Assembly: GCA_025935275.1 (NCBI GenBank)
Contig: JAICVP010000118.1
Location: 1 to 6,652, forward strand
Length of the DNA stretch: 6,652 bases
Direction: 5' to 3'
Origin: Thermoleophilia bacterium
Lineage (GTDB): Bacteria; Actinomycetota; Thermoleophilia; Gaiellales; Gaiellaceae
The first letter of the stretch is position 1. Each line of letters starts with the position of its first letter. The notes beneath the pieces were generated by a model. It made no database searches. It was given only the letters and a program-made list of their open reading frames with translations, and was not told the origin of the DNA. Of this stretch, positions 1 to 6,652 are shown one piece after another. Made by a program: the position numbers and the translations under genes.

Positions 1-10
1 CTCCGCCGGT

Positions 11-1926
<1,916 letters not shown>

Positions 1927-1927
<1 letters not shown>

Positions 1928-3270
1928 TACCCCAGCTTAGTGCCGCGGGTCTCCCGTCCGAAGAGGGTTGCAATCGCGCCCGCGACCATCACGAGGGCGA
2001 TGAAGACGAGCGACCACACCGTGTCTCCCGTCCGGTCGATCAGAGCGCCGAAGAGGTAGGGGCCGCCGATCGCAGCGCCCTTGCCGAAGCCCTCCACCAT
2101 GCCGAAGGCCGTGGAGCGGAGGCGGGTGGGGAAGAGCTCGGCCGTGTACGGGTAGACCGCGCCCCAGGCGCCGAGGTTGAAGAACCCGACGAAGAAGAGC
2201 GAGGCGATGTAGACGCCCTGCGTCTCCGCGAGGGCGAACGTGAGCCCGCTGACGCCGCCGAGGAAGAGGAAGAGCGTCAGCGTCGCCTTGCGCCCGATGC
2301 GCTCCACGAGCCAGATCGAGGCGCCGTAGCCGGGGAATTGGGAGAGTGCCGACAGGGCCAGCAGGAGGTAGACGTTGACCGTGAAGTTCTTCTCGGCCTG
2401 GAGCACGAACGGAAGCCAGAGGAAGAGGCCGTAGTACGAGATGTTGAGGGCGATCCAGACGAGGACGATCATCGCCGAGCGGCCACCGAGCTTCTCCGAG
2501 ACGAGCTCACGGAGCGAGCCGCGCGGCTCCTCGGCCACCGTCAGCTCGTCCGCCGAGACTGGGCGGCCGGTGATCTCGCCGAGAACTTCGGCCGCCTCCC
2601 GCTTGCGCCCGTTGCGGGCGAGCCAGTAGGGGCTCTCCGGGAGGCTCAGCCGGGCGAAGAAGGCGAGGAATGCGGGGAAGGACGCCGCCAGGAAGAGGTA
2701 GCGCCAGCCGGAGTCGCCGCCGATCTGGTCGAGGAAGACCCACGAGAGCCCGGTTGCGAGGAGCAGGCCGACGGGCCAGAAGAAGTCGAGGAAGACGAGG
2801 AAGCGGCCACGGTTCTGCGGCGGCAGGTATTCGGAGAGCATCGACGGATCGACGACGAGGAGCGCGCCGAGGCCGATTCCCGCGAGGAAGCGGAACGCCG
2901 AGACGGACCAGGGCCCCCAGGCGAGTGCGGTCAGTGCGGTGAACGTCGCGTACCAGAGGATCGCGGTCACGAAGATGCGCCGGCGCCCGATCTGGTCGGC
3001 GAGCCGGCCGAAGACGACGCTGCCGACGAGCGAGCCCGCGAGCGCCGAGGCGGTGATCCAGCCGGCCAGGCTCCCGGAGATTCCCCAGAGCGCCGTGAAC
3101 ACCGGAACGGTGAAGCCGACGAGCAGGATCTCCATCGCGACGAATGTCCACGCGAAGCCGGTGACCGCGACCGCGCGGCGGTGGAACCGGGTGAAACCCC
3201 CGCTGCGGAGGACGTCTTCGACGTCCCTGGTACGGGAGATGGGGGGTGCTGGTGCCTCGACGACTGCCAT
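1927..3270 (-). CDS. Major facilitator superfamily transporter, NiaP (niacin transporter)-like
   Basis: This 447-residue protein has about 12 hydrophobic segments and a hydrophilic central loop (about 218-262). MFS signatures are present after TM2 (GRLADQIGRRR, about 88-98) and in the second half (LVERIGRK, about 321-328). PESPYWL (211-217) is the sugar-porter-type motif before the central loop. The stretches SYYGLFLWLPFVL (278-290) and FFNLGAWGAVYPYT (363-376) closely match what I remember of Bacillus NiaP, a niacin/nicotinate transporter. That comparison is from memory, not an alignment. Import of nicotinate or a similar small aromatic acid is inferred, and other organic-acid or sugar substrates remain possible. 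The ATG start is preceded by GAGAGG nine bases upstream in mRNA sense. The gene is divergent from an NrtR-like regulator across 45 bp, which fits a niacin role. Its stop overlaps the downstream DUF255 gene by one base. Confidence 0.9.
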
Positions 3271-3277
3271 CTGCGCT

Positions 3278-3293
3278 AACCTCTCGGTAGGTT
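3278..3293. repeat. Short inverted repeat AACCT-N6-AGGTT in the divergent promoter region
   Basis: Perfect 5-bp arms AACCT (3278-3282) and AGGTT (3289-3293) are separated by six bases. In the orientation of the transporter mRNA it covers the Shine-Dalgarno-like GAGAGG (complement of 3280-3285), so it could be a small hairpin masking the ribosome site or a half of a larger operator. It touches the larger palindrome to its right. Arms this short occur by chance, so function is only a suggestion. Confidence 0.3.
3280..3285 (-). promoter_or_regulatory. Ribosome binding site of the MFS transporter
   Basis: The minus-strand sequence GAGAGG lies nine bases before the ATG at 3268-3270. It is a good match to the anti-Shine-Dalgarno complement and supports this start codon. 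Confidence 0.6.
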
Positions 3294-3313
3294 TACGACT
3301 GTGAGTCGATAAC
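3291..3313. promoter_or_regulatory. Candidate operator: 23-bp imperfect palindrome between the NrtR-like regulator and the transporter
   Basis: The site has the form GTT-N2-CGACT-GTG-AGTCG-N2-AAC, with 8 of 10 arm positions paired around the centre at 3302. It ends two bases before the GTG start of the Nudix regulator and lies about 20 bp upstream of the transporter ATG, so a bound dimer would cover the regulator's own translation start and probably both promoters. Nudix-winged-helix regulators of the NrtR family bind palindromes of about this length upstream of their targets. Binding here is inferred from position and symmetry; I cannot match it to a known consensus. Confidence 0.5.
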
Positions 3314-3315
3314 TA

Positions 3316-4002
3316 GTGGCTAAGTCTACCACGCACACACCGGAGCACGAGGCTCTCGCGGTCGTCCTTCAGGTGAGAAAGGGCGAGCTCCAGGTCCTGC
3401 TCTGGAAACGCGCCAGAGCGCCGTTCGAAGGCGCGTGGGCCCTCCCGGGCGGTGTCCTGGGGGCGCGTGAGACACTCGAAGCGTCGATCCAGCGCCATCT
3501 CGCCGCGAAGGTCGACGTCCGCGAGCTGTCTCACCTGGAGCAGCTCGAGACTCTCAGCGAGCCGAGGCGCCATCCCGAGCGCCGGCTTGTCGCCACGGCG
3601 TATCTCGGGCTCGTCCCTGCCGGAATCGACCCGAAGGTTCCCTCGGACACGGCTTGGCATCCGGTCGACGACCTTCCTGACCTGGCCTTCGACCACCTGG
3701 CCGTCGTCCTGGCGGGCCGCGAGCGCCTCCGGGCGAAGCTCTCGTATACGAACATCGGTTTCGCGCTCGCCCCGCCGGCCTTCACGATCGCCGAGCTGCG
3801 CGGCCTCTACCGCGCAGCGCTCGGGCACGACCTCTCGGCGACGAATCTGCAGCGCGTCCTCGTCCGCCGCGCCCTGCTCGAGCCCACAGGCGACCAGCGC
3901 CCGCCCGGTCGCGCGGGCGGGCGTCCGGCAGCCGTCTACCGCTTCCGCAACCGCTCGCTCGCGGTCACGGATCAGTTTGCAGTCCTACGCCCTCCGGGCT
4001 AG
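3316..4002 (+). CDS. Nudix-domain transcriptional regulator with C-terminal winged helix (NrtR-like)
   Basis: The N-terminal part of this 228-residue protein (about 12-135) is a Nudix fold, with EALAVVLQV, the strand LQVLLWKR and WALPGGVL leading into the Nudix helix. The box G46-x5-E52-x7-R60 is kept, but the rest of REUxEExGU reads RHLAAKVDV. The metal-binding glutamates are replaced by H61, A64 and K65, and the glycine by D67, so hydrolase activity is unlikely. The C-terminal part (about 155-212, FTIAELRGLYRAALG ... LVRRALLEPTG ... AAVYRFR) is the winged helix of NrtR-type proteins. NrtR regulators sense ADP-ribose or related NAD metabolites and repress NAD-synthesis and niacin-uptake genes. 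Here the divergent neighbour is a NiaP-like transporter. The start is GTG, because an in-frame TAA at 3310-3312 excludes any start further upstream. No clear Shine-Dalgarno precedes it, so a leaderless or very short-leader transcript is possible. Confidence 0.92.
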   Translation: MAKSTTHTPEHEALAVVLQVRKGELQVLLWKRARAPFEGAWALPGGVLGARETLEASIQRHLAAKVDVRELSHLEQLETLSEPRRHPERRLVATAYLGLVPAGIDPKVPSDTAWHPVDDLPDLAFDHLAVVLAGRERLRAKLSYTNIGFALAPPAFTIAELRGLYRAALGHDLSATNLQRVLVRRALLEPTGDQRPPGRAGGRPAAVYRFRNRSLAVTDQFAVLRPPG

Positions 4003-4011
4003 ATCAGCCCG
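3995..4011. terminator. Possible bidirectional terminator hairpin over the convergent stop codons
   Basis: A perfect 6-bp GC-rich inverted repeat, CGGGCT (3995-4000) and AGCCCG (4006-4011), surrounds a five-base loop. It contains the stop codons of both converging genes. Neither side has a T-tract, so it is not a classic intrinsic terminator, though U-poor hairpins at convergent gene ends are common in GC-rich actinobacteria. Confidence 0.35.
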
Positions 4012-4637
4012 CATCTCCGCGCAGTCAGAGGCCAGGGGTAGAACCCGCGGCCGGCCTTGAGCGCCCGCTCGGCCACCCACATCTGCTCGTAGGGGGCCCA
4101 GTGGTTCGCGGTGCCCTTGCGCCGCAGGAGCCCGGGGCCGTACGCCCGCTGGAAGGCGATGTCCATCTGCAGCCCGCCGTAGTACGGATAGTTGGGGTCC
4201 GTCCAGGAGCCCTCCCACCGGTGGATGCACTGCCAGGCGGAGAGGTGGGGCGGATGGTGAGCCCTGTACCGAGCCCGGTCGGCGCGGATCCGCCAGGCCT
4301 TGCGGAGCCAGAGCCGGTAGCGAAGGAGGGAATCGAAGTCCCTCCGGGTGCGGCTGACGGTGGGGCGGGGATGCCGGGTCAGCCGGGAGAGCTTCCTGGC
4401 GACGAACTTCGACCAGAGCGCCCGGCGCTTCAGGTCTCGAGTCCTCGCGGTCTCGGCCCAGGGATCGGGCGCGGGCTCGGCCGTGCTCTCCGTGGTCGTT
4501 TCGGTTTCGGTCGTGTCGGTTGTCGTCGTTTCGGTGGTCGTGGGCTCCGTGGTTCCTTCCTGTGCGAAGGCCCCGGCGGCCCAGATCAGTCCGATCACTG
4601 TGGCGAGCACGAGTACGCCCGCGCGCAATGACTTCAC
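3999..4637 (-). CDS. Secreted Rpf/lysozyme-like cell-wall protein (transglycosylase-like domain)
   Basis: This 212-residue protein starts with a signal peptide: basic MKSLR, a hydrophobic core, and a likely cleavage after AFA at residue 25. A Thr/Glu-rich linker (about 27-55) and an Arg-rich basic segment (about 65-127) follow. The C-terminal domain (about 134-212) resembles the resuscitation-promoting factor/lysozyme-like fold: WQCIHRWEGSW, then YYGGLQM (152-158), YEQMWVAERAL and WPLTARRCGL. E142 is the likely catalytic glutamate. The paired cysteines would be C137 and C209; classical Rpf proteins have the first cysteine directly before the glutamate, here it lies five residues earlier. Peptidoglycan cleavage outside the membrane is inferred from the family. 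The GTG start has a strong AGGGGG seven bases upstream. The 3' end overlaps the convergent Nudix gene by four bases. An alternative is a wall-binding protein without catalytic activity. Confidence 0.87.
   Translation of the reverse strand: MKSLRAGVLVLATVIGLIWAAGAFAQEGTTEPTTTETTTTDTTETETTTESTAEPAPDPWAETARTRDLKRRALWSKFVARKLSRLTRHPRPTVSRTRRDFDSLLRYRLWLRKAWRIRADRARYRAHHPPHLSAWQCIHRWEGSWTDPNYPYYGGLQMDIAFQRAYGPGLLRRKGTANHWAPYEQMWVAERALKAGRGFYPWPLTARRCGLI
4482..4553 (-). repeat. Low-complexity Thr/Glu codon repeat (linker of the Rpf-like protein)
   Basis: This stretch encodes residues 29-52 of the secreted protein, almost all Thr and Glu with one Asp, through repeated ACN and GAR codons (on the plus strand, recurring TCGGT and CGT units). 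Such linkers hold a wall-active domain away from the membrane and may be O-glycosylated. The repeat could vary in length between strains. Confidence 0.7.
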
Positions 4638-4780
4638 GTAGTTACCCCCTTGTAGGGAACGAGGTTCGGGCCGCCTACCTGGGCGAGAGAGACGGCCGGT
4701 ACGCGCTCGCCGGAGTTGGCCGCAGCGGCGAGAGCGGTATTTGGTGTTACCGGAAGCGGGCTACGTTACACTCAGGGCAG
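4638..4780. promoter_or_regulatory. Divergent intergenic region between the Rpf-like gene and the small membrane genes
   Basis: These 143 bases hold no convincing gene and must serve divergent transcription. The left end carries the minus-strand Shine-Dalgarno AGGGGG (complement of 4645-4650). Several stems are possible: CTCGCCG (4706-4712) pairs with CGGCGAG (4726-4732), the same CTCGCC could instead pair with GGCGAG at 4682-4687, and CGGTA (4735-4739) pairs with TACCG (4748-4752). TACGTT at 4762-4767 is a weak candidate -10 for the plus-strand genes. I recognise no known riboswitch; the conserved cores of the c-di-AMP (ydaO) class, which often precedes Rpf genes in actinobacteria, are not visible on either strand. 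Confidence 0.45.
4645..4650 (-). promoter_or_regulatory. Ribosome binding site of the Rpf-like gene
   Basis: The minus-strand sequence AGGGGG lies seven bases before the GTG at 4635-4637. Its strength and spacing decide in favour of this GTG start, which also yields a complete signal peptide. Confidence 0.65.
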
Positions 4781-5056
4781 ATGCTCTGGTTCACCATCTT
4801 CTTCTTGGTGATCCTGAAGATCCCGGCCGCGTACCTCGGTTACGTGATCTGGTGGGCCGTCAAGGACCCGCCCGAACCGGGGACGGATCCGACCTACGAC
4901 CGCGTGTCTCCCGGCGGCGAGGACGGCGGCAGCCCCGTCTGGCATCCGCCGTCGGGCGGGCGCTCGGTGCCGGGCCGCCGGCCTGGCCCGCACGGCTCGC
5001 CGGAGCGCCGTCCGCGTCCGGTTCTCGCACCGACACGAGCTGAGAAGCGCTCGTGA
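4781..5056 (+). CDS. Small single-pass membrane protein of unknown function
   Basis: I do not recognise this 91-residue protein. Residues 2-27 form one strongly hydrophobic segment rich in aromatics (LWFTIFFLVIL ... YLGYVIWWAVK) with a lysine-proline break at K12/P14. The rest (about 28-91) is a hydrophilic tail rich in Pro, Gly and Arg, probably disordered and more basic toward its end. The reading frame stays open well upstream, but the ATG at 4781 is preferred because it places the membrane segment at the very N-terminus and has AGGG just upstream (4774-4777), although the spacing of three bases is short. The stop overlaps the start of the next gene as GTGA, so the two are probably coupled. 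Anchoring or assembly of a membrane complex is possible but unsupported. Confidence 0.72.
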   Translation: MLWFTIFFLVILKIPAAYLGYVIWWAVKDPPEPGTDPTYDRVSPGGEDGGSPVWHPPSGGRSVPGRRPGPHGSPERRPRPVLAPTRAEKRS

Positions 5057-5322
5057 GCGTGCACGAAGGCGATTCGCGGGCCGGGGAGGGCACGGCCTCG
5101 ACGCTTGCGGGCTTCCTCGCTGCCTTCGCCATCTTCGCGGCGGCCGCGGGACTCGTCTACTACCCGGGTCGCGTCGGCGCCGGAGCGGTGGTCGTGGCGC
5201 TCGTCGCAGCGGGGATCGGCGGCTTCCAGCGGGGACTGGCGGCGTTCGCGGTGGCTTTCGCAGGCATCTGCTGGTTCGCGGGAATGATCATCGCGATCAG
5301 CCTCGAACGACCTGTCTTCTAA
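5053..5322 (+). CDS. Small multi-pass membrane protein of unknown function
   Basis: This 89-residue protein begins at a GTG inside the GTGA overlap with the preceding gene. After a short hydrophilic N-terminus (about 1-15), three hydrophobic segments are visible at about 16-37, 41-57 and 60-84, rich in Ala, Gly and Phe. A short YYPGRV turn separates the first two, FQRG the last two, and the chain ends at ERPVF. No catalytic or binding motif is recognised. The upstream ribosome site is weak (GAGAAG at about 5042-5047), consistent with translational coupling. The gene is followed after 93 bases by the sensor gene on the same strand, so all three may be co-transcribed. An unknown membrane-complex or helper subunit is the most that can be said. 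Confidence 0.75.
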   Translation: MSVHEGDSRAGEGTASTLAGFLAAFAIFAAAAGLVYYPGRVGAGAVVVALVAAGIGGFQRGLAAFAVAFAGICWFAGMIIAISLERPVF

Positions 5323-5415
5323 CACTTTCGGCTCAGATCACCCTAAGGAGGGATTGCGACGGAGCCGATAGACAGGTCGGGTACGTAGTTAACCCTCGAG
5401 AGTTAGGCGCGGCAC
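5323..5415 (+). promoter_or_regulatory. Leader/intergenic region before the sensor gene with a 7-bp stem
   Basis: TCGGCTC (5328-5334) and GAGCCGA (5362-5368) form a perfect 7-bp inverted repeat around 27 bases. The loop has a small internal stem CCCT/AGGG (5341-5344, 5349-5352), and a near-perfect Shine-Dalgarno core AAGGAGG (5345-5351) with no usable start behind it. No T-tract follows. It may be a processing or attenuation structure between the membrane genes and the sensor, or a terminator lacking a U-run. It does not match the c-di-GMP riboswitch sequence features I know. Confidence 0.35.
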
Positions 5416-6652
5416 TTGGGTAGCTTCAAGCTTCGGCTCGTTACGTATTTCCTTCTCCTGGCGCTGCTGCCGCTGCTCGCTGCCTCGTGGGCGTTCAGCG
5501 AAGTGGCCACCAGGGGCGAGGTCGGCAACACGGACTCGCGTCTCAACGCGGCGCTTCGCGTTGCGATCAACGACTACGCGCGCCGAGTTCGCGTCGACCT
5601 GGCCGAGACGGCCGATTCGCTCGCCCACGCCACGAGCGTCCAGCAGGCCTTCCAGACCCGAAACCGCGCCGCTCTGGTCCGGCTGGCCCGCACCGTGCCC
5701 GACGCCGCCTTCTACATCAACGACCAGGTGATCGCCGGGGAGGCTCCGCACGGGCTGCATGTGGAACGCACGTCGTCCGTCTTCGCGGAGGATGGCTCGC
5801 CGATCGGCAGCATCGCCGTCTGGTTCCCGCTCGACGCCACCCTGCTGGCCCAGCTTCGGGCGGTCACCGGCCTGGGAGCGCCGGACCGAATCCTGCTCGC
5901 ACAGGGCGGTGAGGTCCTCGCGGGACCCGGCGACATCGTCGGGTCGGAGATCTCGCCGCTGCCCGAGCCGAGCTACACGAACCTCGGCGACCGCCGTTAC
6001 CGCGCAGTGTCCGCCCCGATTCTCCAGTCCAGCCCGCCCCTCACCCTCGTCGTGGTCACGCCGAAGTCCGCGATCGACAACTCGGTCTCCGCCCTCCGCG
6101 AGCGCTTCCTCATCTTCGCCTTCCTCGCCCTCGCAATCGTTGCGATCCTGGCGTGGCTGCTCGGCCGGACGATCGTGCGCTCGCTCCGGGAGCTCGCCGA
6201 TGCCGCCGGCGCCGTCTCCCGCGGCCAGTTCGGGCAGCGCGTCCCCGTGCGGGGCCGCGACGAGCTCGCGACCCTGGGTCGCGCCTTCAACGAGATGTCC
6301 GGCCAGCTCGCCGCCGAGCGCGGGCGCGTGCAGGACGCGGTCGACCGGTTCGGGAAGGCCCTGGCCGCCACCCACGACCCCTTCACGCTCCTGAACGTCA
6401 TCGTCGAAAGCGCCGTCGAGGCGACCGGCGCCGCGGGCGGGCGTCTGATCGTGGACGGTGAGGAGCAGGCGCGGGCCGGAAACCCCGAGGTGGGCGGTCA
6501 GCCGCTCGTCATCCCGCTCGGCCCCGAAGGCCGGGAGGACGCGATGCTGCTCCTCACGCCTGCCGGATCCGATTTCGGCGACCAGTCGCGGGAGCTCGCC
6601 CTGTGGCTCGGCTCCCAGGCGTCCATCGCCCTCGAGAACGTGCGGCTGCACC
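5416..6652 (+). CDS. Membrane sensor protein, Cache-like/HAMP/GAF, 3' end outside the window
   Basis: The visible 412 residues begin at TTG, directly after an in-frame TAG at 5404-5406, with AGG at 5405-5407 as a weak ribosome site. Order of parts: basic MGSFKLR; TM1 about 8-28; an extracytoplasmic region about 29-229 that looks Cache-like by layout (a long helix, then mixed strands such as GSIAVWFPLD and RYRAVSAPI); TM2 about 231-250; a HAMP domain about 251-303 with the conserved DELATLGRAFNEM (282-294); then a GAF-like domain from about 312, ending in QASIALENVRLH. The usual HAMP proline after TM2 is replaced by serine (IVRSLREL). The protein would sense an external signal and pass it through HAMP and GAF to an output domain that is not visible. 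GGDEF (diguanylate cyclase) or histidine kinase are both plausible; GGDEF is my preference by analogy only. Confidence 0.88.
   Translation, partial: MGSFKLRLVTYFLLLALLPLLAASWAFSEVATRGEVGNTDSRLNAALRVAINDYARRVRVDLAETADSLAHATSVQQAFQTRNRAALVRLARTVPDAAFYINDQVIAGEAPHGLHVERTSSVFAEDGSPIGSIAVWFPLDATLLAQLRAVTGLGAPDRILLAQGGEVLAGPGDIVGSEISPLPEPSYTNLGDRRYRAVSAPILQSSPPLTLVVVTPKSAIDNSVSALRERFLIFAFLALAIVAILAWLLGRTIVRSLRELADAAGAVSRGQFGQRVPVRGRDELATLGRAFNEMSGQLAAERGRVQDAVDRFGKALAATHDPFTLLNVIVESAVEATGAAGGRLIVDGEEQARAGNPEVGGQPLVIPLGPEGREDAMLLLTPAGSDFGDQSRELALWLGSQASIALENVRLH

Noticed and set aside
2338..3279. Plus-strand open frame of 313 codons antisense to the transporter
   Set aside because: The product is an extreme Glu/Arg/Asp/Ala mixture mirroring codons of a membrane protein on the other strand, so it is a shadow frame.
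3531..3828. Minus-strand open frames inside the Nudix regulator gene
   Set aside because: They are Arg/Ser-rich shadow frames opposite a protein with clear Nudix and winged-helix motifs.
4638..4780. Possible ydaO-type c-di-AMP riboswitch upstream of the Rpf-like gene
   Set aside because: A minus-strand CCCGAACC piece is reminiscent of it, but the conserved GGGGGACC and GGGUGAAUC cores are absent and the order of the similar pieces is wrong.
4636..5395. Repeated ACGTAGTTA at 4636-4644 and 5383-5391, each followed by a C-run
   Set aside because: Nine-base repeats are expected many times by chance in a window of this size, and the two copies sit in different orientations relative to the genes.
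5323..5415. Possible c-di-GMP riboswitch before the putative signalling gene
   Set aside because: The GACGCAAAGCC and tetraloop-receptor features of the c-di-GMP-I class are not present; only a simple stem is seen.
5389..6651. Long minus-strand open frame (420 codons) covering the sensor gene
   Set aside because: Its translation is charged low-complexity sequence without motifs, while the plus frame shows TM, HAMP and GAF features. Long antisense frames are expected at this GC content.

Overview
The window is GC-rich, densely packed bacterial chromosome with G/C-biased third codon positions and frequent GTG/TTG starts. The gene content points to Actinomycetota. A secreted Rpf-like cell-wall protein ending in a WPxTARxCGL-type motif suggests the deep-branching Thermoleophilia (Gaiella/Solirubrobacter-like) in particular. 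That placement is an inference from remembered family resemblance, not from a marker gene. I see no tRNA, rRNA, CRISPR array, insertion sequence, phage gene or assembly break.

Left part (1-3315, minus strand): a two-gene operon. It runs from a 12-TM major facilitator transporter resembling the niacin transporter NiaP into a full-length YyaL/SSP411 (DUF255) thioredoxin-fold protein. The stop of the first and the start of the second share one base. Divergent from the transporter, across only 45 bp, is a plus-strand gene for a Nudix-domain protein with a C-terminal winged helix and a degenerate catalytic box, which is the design of the NAD-metabolism repressor NrtR. The 45-bp gap holds a 23-bp imperfect palindrome, the natural candidate operator. 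Transporter, regulator and operator together read as a self-contained niacin-uptake/NAD-homeostasis switch.

Middle part (3316-4780): the Nudix regulator and a minus-strand secreted Rpf/lysozyme-like protein converge and overlap by the palindrome CTAG, which supplies both stop codons and lies in a GC-rich hairpin. Upstream of the Rpf-like gene is a 143-bp divergent intergenic region with several possible stems.

Right part (4781-6652, plus strand): two small membrane-protein genes of unknown function overlap by four bases (GTGA). After a 93-nt gap with a 7-bp stem comes the 5' part of a large membrane sensor: TM, extracytoplasmic Cache-like region, TM, HAMP, then a GAF-like domain. It is cut off by the window end before its output domain. 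This gene starts at TTG and is easily missed; the long antisense frame over it is a shadow.

The most interesting unit is the NrtR-like regulator, palindrome and NiaP-like transporter. I found no clear sign of a wholly new system. The two small membrane proteins beside the sensor are the least explained genes.
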